DNA of 64,000 nt from Streptomyces alboniger (GTDB lineage Bacteria > Actinomycetota > Actinomycetes > Streptomycetales > Streptomycetaceae). Below, one piece after another: positions 1 to 8,284 of this stretch. The notes beneath the pieces are model-generated. The model ran no database searches. It saw nothing but the letters and a program-made list of their open reading frames with translations, and was not told the origin of the DNA. Both the position numbers and the translations under genes were made by a program. Location: NCBI RefSeq assembly GCF_008704395.1, contig NZ_CP023695.1, positions 3,100,001-3,164,000 of the forward strand, read 5' to 3'. The number at the start of each line of letters is the position of its first letter. The first letter of the stretch is position 1.

Positions 1-272
1 TCAGCGGCCAACGCCCCCTGTACTGGGTGGCCCGCCACATCGCCAACACCGCCTTCGACGACCTGGCGCGCCTGGCCGAGCGCACCCCCCTCCGCGCGAA
101 CGGCCACCGCCCCACGGTCCACCGCATCGGCCACTACCAGCCGCACCCCGAGGCCTACGAGGTCTTCGCCCGCATCGCGACAGGCCCGAGACTGCGCGCA
201 CTGGCTTTCCGCCTGGCTCTCGGCCCGGACCGGAAATGGCGCTGCACAGCGGTGGAAATGGAAAGGACCTGA
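1..272 (+). CDS. Rv3235-family protein, C-terminal part (5' end outside window)
   Basis: The open frame enters from the left edge (first full codon at position 3) and stops at 270-272, leaving 89 residues. The visible part runs SGQRPLYWVARHIANTAFDD, then a basic stretch, and ends in a short beta-rich tail with a conserved-looking W-R-C-T-A-V-E motif. This matches what I recall of the small actinobacterial Rv3235/DUF6459 family, which lies next to secA in Streptomyces and mycobacteria. Function is unknown. It converges on secA across a strong hairpin. The family call rests on pattern memory and synteny. Confidence 0.7.
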   Translation, partial: SGQRPLYWVARHIANTAFDDLARLAERTPLRANGHRPTVHRIGHYQPHPEAYEVFARIATGPRLRALAFRLALGPDRKWRCTAVEMERT

Positions 273-283
273 ACCGAAAAAAA

Positions 284-327
284 CCTGAGCCGAAGGGGCC
301 GGGGAATCCCGGCCCCTCCCACTCAGG
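284..327. terminator. Bidirectional terminator between the Rv3235-family gene and secA
   Basis: A long inverted repeat lies between two convergent genes. The inner arms AGGGGCCGGG and CCCGGCCCCT flank a 4-nt loop, and outer CCTGAG/CTCAGG arms extend the stem. An A-run precedes it on the plus strand, giving a U-run for secA transcripts read from the other side. Confidence 0.75.
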
Positions 328-388
328 TCACGGACGAGGCAGCTCGGCCCAAGCCGAGGCCCGCCCCATCAGAGCGACAGCGACAACG

Positions 389-3244
389 TCACTTCTTGCG
401 CCGCCGCCCCCCGCCCTTCTGGGCCTTGCGCCGCTCCGCGCGGGTCATGCCGTCCGCCTCGGACCGCACTCCGGAGCCGTCCGTGGTGAAGTCGCCCTCA
501 TCCACGCCGCCCTCGGCGTTGGGCGCCTGGAAGTGCAGCCGGTCGGGCCGCTGCGGAGCCTCAAGGCCCTTGGCGCGGATCTCGGGCCGCGCCTGGGCCC
601 CGCCGCCCGCACCGGCCGGGACCGCGTCCTGCACGCCGTCCTTGGTGAGCGAGGCGGCACGCGCCCCGTCCTCGACCGGGACCTCCTCGACCTGCTGCTC
701 GACCTGGACCTCCAGGTTGAACAGGTAGCCGACGGACTCCTCCTTGATGCCGTCCATCATGGCGTTGAACATGTCGAAGCCCTCGCGCTGGTACTCGACC
801 AGCGGGTCCTTCTGCGCCATGGCGCGGAGGCCGATGCCCTCCTGGAGGTAGTCCATCTCGTAGAGGTGCTCACGCCACTTGCGGTCGAGCACCGACAGGA
901 CGACCCGGCGCTCCAGCTCACGCATGATCTCGGAGCCGAGCTGCTCCTCGCGCGCCGCGTACTGCTCGTGGATGTCGTCCTTGATGGACTCGGAGATGAA
1001 CTCGGCGGTGAGGCCCGCGCGGTCACCCGCCGTGTCCTCCAGCTCCTCGATGGTGACCTTGACGGGGTAGAGCTGCTTGAAGGCGCTCCACAGCCGGTCC
1101 AGGTCCCACTCCTCGGCGAAGCCCTCGGCGGTCTCGGCGGCGATGTACGCGTCGATGGTGTCGTCCATGAAGTGCGCGATCTGCTCGTGCAGGTCCTCAC
1201 CCTCCAGGACGCGGCGACGCTCTCCGTAGATGACCTCGCGCTGGCGGTTGAGGACCTCGTCGTACTTCAGGACGTTCTTACGGGTCTCGAAGTTCTGCTG
1301 CTCGACCTGCGACTGGGCGGAGGCGATCGCGCGCGTGACCATCTTGTTCTCGATCGGCACGTCGTCCGGGACGTTGGCCATCGACATCACGCGCTCGACC
1401 ATCTGCGCCTTGAACAGACGCATCAGGTCGTCGCCCAGCGACAGGTAGAACCGCGACTCGCCCGGGTCGCCCTGACGGCCGGAACGACCACGCAGCTGGT
1501 TGTCGATACGACGCGACTCGTGCCGCTCCGTGCCGAGGACGTAGAGCCCGCCCAGGGCCTTGACCTCCTCGAACTCCTGCTTGACGGCCCGCTCGGCCTT
1601 CTCCAGGGCGGCGGGCAGCGCCGCGGCCCACTCCTCGACGTGCTCGACGGGGTCGAGGCCGCGCTGGCGCAGCTCCGCCTCGGCGAGGTCGTCGGGGTTG
1701 CCGCCGAGCTTGATGTCGGTGCCTCGTCCGGCCATGTTCGTGGCGACGGTGACGGCGCCCTTGCGGCCGGCCTGGGCGACGATGGTCGCCTCACGGTCGT
1801 GCTGCTTGGCGTTGAGCACCTCGTGCTGGATGCCCCGCTTGGACAGCTGCTGCGAGAGGTACTCCGACTTCTCCACGGAAGTGGTGCCGACGAGGATCGG
1901 CTGCCCCTTCTCGTGCTTCTCCGCGATGTCGTCGACGACGGCGGCGAACTTCGCGACCTCGGTGCGGTAGATCAGGTCGGACTGGTCGGCGCGGACCATC
2001 GGCCGGTTCGTCGGGATCGGCACGACGCCCAGCTTGTAGATCTGGTGGAACTCGGCGGCCTCGGTCATGGCCGTACCGGTCATGCCGGACAGGCCGCTGT
2101 CGTAGCCGTCGCGCTTGTAGAGGCGGAAGAAGTTCTGGAGGGTGATCGTCGCGAGCGTCTGGTTCTCGTCCTTGATGTCCACCCCTTCCTTCGCCTCGAT
2201 CGCCTGGTGCATGCCCTCGTTGTAGCGGCGGCCGGCGAGGATGCGGCCGGTGTGCTCGTCGACGATCATGACTTCGCCGTCGATGACGACGTAGTCCTTG
2301 TCCTTCTTGAAGAGTTCCTTGGCCTTGATGGCGTTGTTGAGGTAGCCCACCAGGGGCGTGTTCACCGACTCGTAGAGGTTGTCGATGCCGAGCCAGTCCT
2401 CGACCTTGCTCACGCCGGACTCATGGATGCCCACGGTCCGCTTCTTCTCGTCGACCTCGTAGTCCCCGGTCTCCTCGAGGCCTTTGAGGGGGTTGCCGGG
2501 CTCACCCTTGGTGAGGCGGGTGACGAGCTTGGCGAAGTCGCCGTACCACTTGGTGGCCTGGTCGGCGGGGCCGGAGATGATCAGCGGCGTACGGGCCTCG
2601 TCAACCAGGATCGAGTCGACCTCGTCGACGATCGCGAAGTTGTGGCCGCGCTGCACCAGCTCGTCCTGCGACCACGCCATGTTGTCGCGGAGGTAGTCGA
2701 AGCCGAATTCGTTGTTCGTGCCGTACGTGATGTCGCAGTTGTACTGCTCACGGCGCTGGGCCGGCGTCATGTTGGCCAGGATGCAGCCGACGCTCAGGCC
2801 CAGGAACTTGTGGACGCGGCCCATCATCTCGGAGTCGCGCTCGGCCAGGTAGTCGTTGACCGTGATCAGGTGGACGCCCTTGCCGGACAGGGCGTTCAGA
2901 TAAGCGGGCAGGGTGCCGACGAGGGTCTTGCCCTCACCGGTCTTCATCTCGGCCACATAACCCATGTGCAGCGCGGCGCCGCCCATCATCTGGACGTCGT
3001 AGTGGCGCTGGCCCAGGACGCGCTTGGCGGCCTCACGGACCGTCGCGAAGGCCTCGGGCAGGAGGTCGTCGAGCGTCTCGCCGTCGGCGTAACGCTCCTT
3101 GTACTCCTGGGTCAGCGCGCGCAGCTCGGCGTCGGAGAGGCTGACGAAGTCCTCTTCGATGGAGTTGACCTGGTCCGCGATGCGGTGCAGCTTGCGCAGG
3201 ATCTTGCCTTCGCCTGCACGCATGATCTTCGAGAGGACGGACAC
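389..3244 (-). CDS. secA: Preprotein translocase ATPase SecA
   Basis: SecA is the motor that drives unfolded preproteins through SecYEG at the membrane. The 951-residue protein has the usual order: N-terminal DEAD-like NBD1 with Walker A KTGEGKT (residues 101-107) and the [13 protein letters not shown] segment, the preprotein cross-linking domain, NBD2 with GTDIKLGG and [13 protein letters not shown], then the helical wing and scaffold. The C-terminus ends in a Lys/Arg tail (GGGRRRKK) and lacks the Cys-rich zinc/SecB-binding motif of enterobacterial SecA, as expected in actinobacteria. The start is GTG at 3244, ten bases after an AAGGAG ribosome-binding site. It is divergent from the GNAT gene, with 225 bp between them. 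Confidence 0.98.
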   Translation of the reverse strand: MSVLSKIMRAGEGKILRKLHRIADQVNSIEEDFVSLSDAELRALTQEYKERYADGETLDDLLPEAFATVREAAKRVLGQRHYDVQMMGGAALHMGYVAEMKTGEGKTLVGTLPAYLNALSGKGVHLITVNDYLAERDSEMMGRVHKFLGLSVGCILANMTPAQRREQYNCDITYGTNNEFGFDYLRDNMAWSQDELVQRGHNFAIVDEVDSILVDEARTPLIISGPADQATKWYGDFAKLVTRLTKGEPGNPLKGLEETGDYEVDEKKRTVGIHESGVSKVEDWLGIDNLYESVNTPLVGYLNNAIKAKELFKKDKDYVVIDGEVMIVDEHTGRILAGRRYNEGMHQAIEAKEGVDIKDENQTLATITLQNFFRLYKRDGYDSGLSGMTGTAMTEAAEFHQIYKLGVVPIPTNRPMVRADQSDLIYRTEVAKFAAVVDDIAEKHEKGQPILVGTTSVEKSEYLSQQLSKRGIQHEVLNAKQHDREATIVAQAGRKGAVTVATNMAGRGTDIKLGGNPDDLAEAELRQRGLDPVEHVEEWAAALPAALEKAERAVKQEFEEVKALGGLYVLGTERHESRRIDNQLRGRSGRQGDPGESRFYLSLGDDLMRLFKAQMVERVMSMANVPDDVPIENKMVTRAIASAQSQVEQQNFETRKNVLKYDEVLNRQREVIYGERRRVLEGEDLHEQIAHFMDDTIDAYIAAETAEGFAEEWDLDRLWSAFKQLYPVKVTIEELEDTAGDRAGLTAEFISESIKDDIHEQYAAREEQLGSEIMRELERRVVLSVLDRKWREHLYEMDYLQEGIGLRAMAQKDPLVEYQREGFDMFNAMMDGIKEESVGYLFNLEVQVEQQVEEVPVEDGARAASLTKDGVQDAVPAGAGGGAQARPEIRAKGLEAPQRPDRLHFQAPNAEGGVDEGDFTTDGSGVRSEADGMTRAERRKAQKGGGRRRKK

Positions 3245-3469
3245 GGGGGTTGGTCTCCTTGCCGGTCGGGCCTGGCATGGTCGGTTTTACTCGTAGGGCA
3301 ACGGTCATCGTATGCGAGGACCCGGCTGCGCCGGGAGGTCTGCCATGAGGTCAACGGGCGAGGGGCGCCGAAGGTGCCGGGTTGTGCCCCTGAGTGCTCC
3401 GTGAGCAGTGATCAGGAAGGGCCGGTAAAAACCCTGGCCCCCAGGACGGCACCCCCGCATCATCGCTTG

Positions 3470-4042
3470 ATGGAGCCCGTCACACTCACCACCGAACGCC
3501 TGAACCTGCGCGCCTTCACACCCGAGGACGTCGACGAGGTCTACGAGGCCTGCCAGGACCCCGAGATCCAGCGCTGGACCACGATCCCCTCGCCGTACGC
3601 GCGCGTGGACGCCGAGAACTTCGTCGGCCGCATGGTCCCGGACGGCTGGCGCAACGACCGGGAGTACACCTTCGCCGTACGCCCCCGGGGCGGCGGCCCC
3701 CTGATCGCGGCCACCAGCCTGCACCACCCGCGCTCGGGCACCTGGGAGGTCGGCTACTGGACGGCCAAGGAGCACCGGGGCCGCGGCTATATGACGGAGG
3801 CCGTGCTCGGCCTCGCCCGCTGGGCCTTCACGGACCTGCGCTGCCCCCGGCTCGAATGGCGCGCGGAGATCGGCAACACCGGGTCGCGGGCGGTCGTGGA
3901 GAAGGCCGGTTTCACCGTCGAGGGCGTGCTCCGCTCGAGCCTGCTGAACAAGGGCACGCTCCGGGACGGCTGGGTGGGCGCCCTGCTCCCCTCGGACATC
4001 GCCATGCCGTCCCCGCAGCCGTACCTGCCCGCGAAAACCTGA
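3470..4042 (+). CDS. GNAT-family N-acetyltransferase (RimJ/RimL type)
   Basis: A protein of 190 residues with the GNAT fold typical of RimJ/RimL-like acetyltransferases. It starts with LTTERLNLRAFTPEDVDEV, has EVGYWTAKEHRGRGYMTEAV (the acetyl-CoA pyrophosphate loop, here R-G-R-G-Y) near residues 93-112, and the IGNTGSRAVVEKAGF signature near residue 140. It would transfer acetyl from acetyl-CoA to an amine, perhaps a protein N-terminus or a small molecule; the substrate cannot be read from sequence. The ATG at 3470 lacks a clear Shine-Dalgarno sequence. The frame is open far upstream, but that stretch is the complement of secA and has no homology. Confidence 0.9.
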   Translation: MEPVTLTTERLNLRAFTPEDVDEVYEACQDPEIQRWTTIPSPYARVDAENFVGRMVPDGWRNDREYTFAVRPRGGGPLIAATSLHHPRSGTWEVGYWTAKEHRGRGYMTEAVLGLARWAFTDLRCPRLEWRAEIGNTGSRAVVEKAGFTVEGVLRSSLLNKGTLRDGWVGALLPSDIAMPSPQPYLPAKT

Positions 4043-4111
4043 GGCTCAGCACGCCGCCGAAACCCTCCCTGGCCGGGTGGGATATCCCACCCGACTGTCA
4101 GTGCCTCCCCC

Positions 4112-4127
4112 TATCGTTTCGACCATG
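4112..4127 (+). promoter_or_regulatory. -10 box for a leaderless start of the AlkX-like gene
   Basis: TATCGT at 4112-4117 lies seven bases before the ATG at 4125, so transcription would begin at the start codon. No Shine-Dalgarno sequence precedes the ATG, which fits a leaderless mRNA. Confidence 0.5.
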
Positions 4128-5297
4128 ACGAGCCTGCCGCGCCCCGCCACCGAACTCTCCGCCGACGACGCCCGGCGCATCGCGCTGCGCGCCCAGGGCT
4201 TCCTCGGTGCCCCGGACCGCAAGTCCGGCGTGCGGGGCGTCCTGCGGCACCTCGGCGCGGTCCAGCTCGACACGATCTCGGTCCTGGCCCGCTCGCACGA
4301 ACTCATTCCGTACGCGCGTCTGGGCCCCGTGGGCCGCGACACGGTCGAGGCGGCGTACTGGACCCGGACCCACGCGTTCGAGTACTGGTCGCACGCCGCG
4401 TGCATCCTGCCCGTCGAGGAGTGGCCCCACTTCGCCTTCCGCCGCCGCGCCTACCGCTCCCGCCCGCACTGGCACCACGACCTGCCCGACGGCGCGTACG
4501 ACCAGGTCATCAAGCAGCTGCGCGCCGAAGGCCCGCTGACCGCCACGGAGTTGGGCGGCGCGAAGAACAAGGGCGAGTGGTGGGACTGGTCCGAGTCGAA
4601 GATCGCCGTCGAGCGCGCGCTGATGTACGGCGAGGTGGTGTGCACGGAGCGCCGTTCCTGGAAGCGGGTGTACGACCTGGCGGAGCGCGCGATCCCGGAA
4701 GCGCTGCTGCACGACGACCTGAGCGACGCGGAGTGCCTGCGCCGCCTGGTGCGCCTGGCCGGTGAGGCGCTGGGCGTCGGCACCCGCGCGGACATCGCCG
4801 ACTACCACCGTCTCAAGGGCGAGCAGTTCGACGCGGTGGTCGCGGACTCGGGCCTGGTGCCGGTGACCGTCCAGGGCTGGTCCAAGCCCGCCTGGGCGGA
4901 CCCGAAGGCCCTGGAGTCGGCGCCCCGCGGCCGGCATCGCACGACACTGCTCTCGCCGTTCGACTCCCTCATCTGGGAGCGGGCGCGCACGGAGCGGATC
5001 TTCGGCTTCACCCACCGCCTGGAGGCGTACGTGCCCAAGCCGAAGCGGATACACGGCTATTTCGCGATGCCCCTGCTCGCGGGCGGCAGGCTCCTCGGCC
5101 GGGTCGACCCCGCGCGCGAGGGCTCCACCCTGGTGGCCAAGCAGGTCTCCCTCGACACCCCGAAGGCGGTCGAGCCGATGGCTCAGGCGCTGGTGGAGGC
5201 GGCGTCCTGGGTCGGCAGCGATTCCGTACGGGTGGAGCGGGTCGACCGCCCGGAGCTGACCGCACCGCTGATCGCCGCGGTCCGCCAACGGATCTGA
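4125..5297 (+). CDS. Winged-helix DNA glycosylase, YcaQ/AlkX type
   Basis: A 390-residue member of the HTH_42 (AlkZ/YcaQ) superfamily: tandem winged helices and a beta-barrel that excise alkylated bases or unhook interstrand crosslinks. The catalytic motif reads GAVQLDTI, with Q47-L-D49. This is the QxD form described for the YcaQ/AlkX branch, not the QxQ form of AlkZ, the self-resistance enzyme for azinomycin. Further conserved pieces are FEYWSHAACILP and LLSPFDSLIWERARTERIFGF. The length is normal. I chose the ATG at 4125 because a TATCGT box sits at leaderless spacing. The subfamily reading points to general alkylation repair rather than cluster-linked self-resistance. Confidence 0.88.
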   Translation: MTSLPRPATELSADDARRIALRAQGFLGAPDRKSGVRGVLRHLGAVQLDTISVLARSHELIPYARLGPVGRDTVEAAYWTRTHAFEYWSHAACILPVEEWPHFAFRRRAYRSRPHWHHDLPDGAYDQVIKQLRAEGPLTATELGGAKNKGEWWDWSESKIAVERALMYGEVVCTERRSWKRVYDLAERAIPEALLHDDLSDAECLRRLVRLAGEALGVGTRADIADYHRLKGEQFDAVVADSGLVPVTVQGWSKPAWADPKALESAPRGRHRTTLLSPFDSLIWERARTERIFGFTHRLEAYVPKPKRIHGYFAMPLLAGGRLLGRVDPAREGSTLVAKQVSLDTPKAVEPMAQALVEAASWVGSDSVRVERVDRPELTAPLIAAVRQRI

Positions 5298-5317
5298 ACG
5301 GATCCGGAGGAGACCGG

Positions 5318-6061
5318 CTAGCGGATCTCGAGGATCTTCTCCCGCATCGCGTAGACCACGGCCTCCATCCTGGAATGCAGCTGCAGCTTCTCCAGGATGT
5401 TGCGCACGTGGTTCTTCACGGTGTTCTCGGAGATGAACAACTCCTTGGCGATATCGCGGTTGTTCATCCCGGTGGCGACCAGTTTCAGCACTTCGAGCTC
5501 GCGATCCGTCAGCCGGGGCGCGGGCACGAGTCTGCGCTCGTCGGTGCGCTGGATCATCGATTTGAACTCCGTGAGGAGCTTCGATGCCATGGAGGGGCTG
5601 ATCTGGGACTGCCCGTCTGCGACCGCGCGAATCGCGGTGGCCACCTCGTCCGTGGAGATCTCCTTGAGGAGATAACCGGTGGCACCCGCCTTGATCGCGT
5701 CGTAGAGGTCGGCCTCCTCATCGCTTATGGTCAACATGATGATCTTGGCGCTGGGTGCCACCTCCTTGATGGAGGTGCACGCCTCGATGCCGCCGCGTTT
5801 CGGCATGCGTACGTCCATGAGCACGATGTCGGGCAGCAGATCGGCGGCCTTGTCCACCGCCTCGGCGCCGTCGCCCGCCTCGCCGACGACCTGGATGTCC
5901 TCCTCGGCGGCGAGGACGATCTCCAGGCCGCGGCGGAAGAGGGCGTGGTCATCCACCACAAGGACCCTGATGGGCTCCTTGCGCGGGGCGCTCGCGTCCG
6001 TGCCGATGCCGATGCCGTCCCCGGCACCTTCGTGACGCATCGGTCCGAAGCTGTCCGCCAT
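5318..6061 (-). CDS. NarL/FixJ-type response regulator (orphan)
   Basis: A 247-residue two-component response regulator. The receiver domain (about residues 30-150) carries the acidic pair VVDDH, the phospho-acceptor Asp at residue 83 (DIVLMDVRMP) and the K in GYLLKE. A LuxR-type helix-turn-helix follows at about 180-240 (LTDRELEVLKLVATGMNNRD, then a TVKNHVRNILEKL recognition helix). A roughly 28-residue unstructured N-terminal extension precedes the receiver. The ATG at 6061 follows GGGAGG. No histidine kinase gene adjoins it, so its partner is unknown. It lies just downstream of hpf on the same strand with a 193-bp gap, so it may be separately transcribed. Confidence 0.93.
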   Translation of the reverse strand: MADSFGPMRHEGAGDGIGIGTDASAPRKEPIRVLVVDDHALFRRGLEIVLAAEEDIQVVGEAGDGAEAVDKAADLLPDIVLMDVRMPKRGGIEACTSIKEVAPSAKIIMLTISDEEADLYDAIKAGATGYLLKEISTDEVATAIRAVADGQSQISPSMASKLLTEFKSMIQRTDERRLVPAPRLTDRELEVLKLVATGMNNRDIAKELFISENTVKNHVRNILEKLQLHSRMEAVVYAMREKILEIR

Positions 6062-6254
6062 CGTTCCTCCCCCATGAAGGCCGTGGCCTGTTGTGCCTCT
6101 GCTGCGCCAACCCGAGGCGGCAGCACGCCGGTTGGCCGGCCCGCCCATGATTTCATGCCCGGCGCCCGCGCGGTGCGCGCACTGGTCGCACGAGGGTGCC
6201 CCTGGGGGCGCACAGAGCGCTCCAGGGGCACCACCACGGCGGTCGGGTGCGGTG

Positions 6255-6947
6255 TCAGCCGCCGAGAGCCCCGCCTCCGCCGCCCGTCTCGACCTGGGCG
6301 ACCATCGGGTCGGTGTTGAGGCGGATGACGCCGTAGTCGTATGCGTGCCGTCGGTAGACGACGCTCGGTTCCTTGGTTTCGGAGTCGACGAACAAGTAGA
6401 AGTCGTGTCCGACCAGTTCCATCTCGTAGAGCGCCTGGTCGAGCGACATGGGTGCCGCGACGTGCGTCTTCTCGCGGACCACGAGGGGGCCTTCGCCCTG
6501 GATCTCCAGCGAGCCGATCCTCTTGACCGGCACGCCCTCGGGCTCTTCGTCGCGTACGACGGTGCCGTCTCCGTTGAGCGTCGCGGCGTCCGGGACCCGC
6601 TCGGCGACCTCGGCGGCGGAAAGCCTGCCGGTGCCGCGCCGGTTGTGGCGCTTTTCGTGCTGCTTGCGCAGCCGGGCGTCCAGCTTGGCCGTGGCCAGGT
6701 CGAGCGCCGCGTACGGATCGGCTGCCGAGGCTTCCGCTCGGATCACGGGTCCGCGTCCGCGGAGGGTGATCTCCACACGGTCGGAACGGTCGGCCTGCCG
6801 CGGGTTGGTTTCCTTGGACACCTCGACGTCGAGGCTGATCACCTTGCCGTCGAGCCTCTGGATCTTGTCCAGCTTCAGCTTCTCGGCCACGTGCTTGCGG
6901 AACCGCTCGGGCACCTCGGTCTTGCGGCCCTTGACGACGATGTCCAC
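6255..6947 (-). CDS. hpf: Long-form ribosome hibernation promoting factor
   Basis: A 230-residue long HPF that dimerises 70S ribosomes into inactive 100S particles in dormancy or starvation. The N-terminal S30AE domain (about 1-105) starts VDIVVKGRKTEVPERFRKHV. A basic, variable linker follows (KQHEKRHNRRGTG), and the C-terminal dimerisation domain (about 170-225) contains IGSLEI, PMSLDQALYEMELVGHDFYLF and VVYRRHAYDYGVI. I set the start at GTG 6947, which gives the usual family length and has GGAG upstream. The frame stays open to 7175, but that extension is low-complexity Gly/Arg and not conserved in type. Confidence 0.95.
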   Translation of the reverse strand: MDIVVKGRKTEVPERFRKHVAEKLKLDKIQRLDGKVISLDVEVSKETNPRQADRSDRVEITLRGRGPVIRAEASAADPYAALDLATAKLDARLRKQHEKRHNRRGTGRLSAAEVAERVPDAATLNGDGTVVRDEEPEGVPVKRIGSLEIQGEGPLVVREKTHVAAPMSLDQALYEMELVGHDFYLFVDSETKEPSVVYRRHAYDYGVIRLNTDPMVAQVETGGGGGALGG

Positions 6948-7280
6948 GCAGAACTCCGTTCCCGGATTGCTCCGCTTCGGTGGCGGAGCATCTCCCTTTT
7001 GCACCAGACCCCGGTGACTCCCGGGGCCTCGGACTCGGTGACTTCCACCTCCTCCTCCCCCGTGGGCGAGATCTCCACCCCACCGGCCCGGGTGATTGCG
7101 GAAACTCACGAATCCGCACCCACCGGCGGCGACCGGCATTCCGATATGCGAGGTGCGGCGTTCGCCATTCCTCACAACCGAACATATCTCGCCCGGGCGG
7201 ATGTCGTCACCCTCTACTGCGGCATACCTCCATTCGGGTGTATCCGACCTCTCATCACCTGCAACGATGCAAGTTCTCCA
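6948..7280 (-). promoter_or_regulatory. hpf upstream region with a 5'-UTR hairpin (6969-6989)
   Basis: A gene-free stretch of 333 bp between comFC and hpf. GCTCCGC at 6969-6975 and GCGGAGC at 6983-6989 form a 7-bp stem with a 7-nt loop just upstream of the hpf ribosome-binding site. Several TANNNT-like -10 boxes can be picked (for example around 7190-7230 on the minus strand) but none has a convincing -35. It could therefore hold alternative-sigma promoters, which would suit a dormancy gene. That last point is inference. Confidence 0.45.
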
Positions 7281-8126
7281 TCAGTTCCGGTTTATTTCGA
7301 AAGAATCCGGCGACGCCGCGACAACGGCAGCACAGATCGCGTTCTCACGGCCCAATACCGCCCTTCGCGCGACGCCCGTTCCCGGATCCCGCACGGCATC
7401 CGCTCGCGCACTACTTTCCATGTGTATGTCACGTACCGCACGCGCGGCCTCCGCCAAAGAGGCGCCCGTGGTCATCAGGTCATCCACGACCACGATCCGG
7501 CCGCCGTCCGCGAGCAGTCGGCGGCCCCCGGCGCTCACCTCGAGGGCACCCGCCAGATTGGCCTGCCGCTGCCGGGAGTCGAGCCCCGACTGGTCGGCCA
7601 CCACGCGCCGTTGACGCAGCACCGCGAGCACGCGCGCCGGGATCCCCCTTTGCCGCAGCTCACCCGCCGCGGCGAGCGCGATCCGCCGCGCCGGGTCATG
7701 ACCACGCGCCCGCACAGAGGCGCGCGCCGACGGCACGGGGACGAGCGACAACGGCACCGCACGCCCCTGTGAGCCGCCGTGTGTGCCGACTACCCACGAT
7801 CGCGCACCCCTATCACCCCGCCCGCCACTTTCGCCCCGCAGACCGGCGCGCACGGCTTCGGCAAGCGCCACCCCCAGGGGACCGGCAAGCCCCAGGGCGC
7901 CACGCTCCTTGTGCGCGAGCAGCACGGCCCGCACGGCATCCTCGTACGCCGCCGCGGCGTGCACGACCGGCAGCCCCCACGGCTCAGGCACCGGCCGCAC
8001 CCGGCGCGGCGCGGCGCCGCACAGGGCCGCGCGGCACTCGGCGCAGAGCACCGCGCGAGGCCTCCCGCAGCCTCCGCACTCAGCCGGCAGCACCAGGTCG
8101 GTCAGGTCCCGCCACCACCCCCGCAT
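7281..8126 (-). CDS. ComF-family protein (phosphoribosyltransferase fold)
   Basis: A 281-residue ComFC-like protein. The N-terminus carries a CxxC zinc knuckle pair (ECGGCGRPRAVLCAEC). The C-terminal half is a type I phosphoribosyltransferase fold with the PRPP-binding signature RIVVVDDLMTTGASL near residue 225 and ARGHDPARRIA before it. In naturally competent bacteria ComFC helps import single-stranded DNA; in Streptomyces its role is unclear. The ATG at 8126 gives the usual family length. Upstream in-frame GTG codons are possible alternatives. It follows lpqB on the same strand with a 158-bp gap containing direct repeats. Confidence 0.88.
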   Translation of the reverse strand: MRGWWRDLTDLVLPAECGGCGRPRAVLCAECRAALCGAAPRRVRPVPEPWGLPVVHAAAAYEDAVRAVLLAHKERGALGLAGPLGVALAEAVRAGLRGESGGRGDRGARSWVVGTHGGSQGRAVPLSLVPVPSARASVRARGHDPARRIALAAAGELRQRGIPARVLAVLRQRRVVADQSGLDSRQRQANLAGALEVSAGGRRLLADGGRIVVVDDLMTTGASLAEAARAVRDIHMESSARADAVRDPGTGVARRAVLGRENAICAAVVAASPDSFEINRN

Positions 8127-8203
8127 GCCCCCACTGTGCCAAGACGGGACCCGCGCGACCACCCCTGTGGATAACCCTCTGTGGACGGTGGGCCGCTGGA
8201 CGA

Positions 8204-8268
8204 GGGGCCACCGGACGGCGACGCCGCTGCACAGCGGGGCCGCCCGGCAGCGGGGCCACCGGACGGCG
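8204..8268. repeat. Two 17-bp direct repeats upstream of comFC
   Basis: GGGGCCACCGGACGGCG occurs at 8204-8220 and again, identically, at 8252-8268, a 48-bp period, in the gap between lpqB and comFC. No further copy was noticed nearby. It may be a local duplication or a protein-binding pair. Confidence 0.6.
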
Positions 8269-8284
8269 CGAAAGGGAGACGGGC

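Noticed and set aside
236..3469. A very long open frame on the plus strand opposite secA
   Set aside because: It is the antisense of secA in a high-GC genome where stops are rare; it has a Leu/Val/Asp/Gly-biased composition and no domain. Only its last 190 codons (3470-4042) are a real gene.
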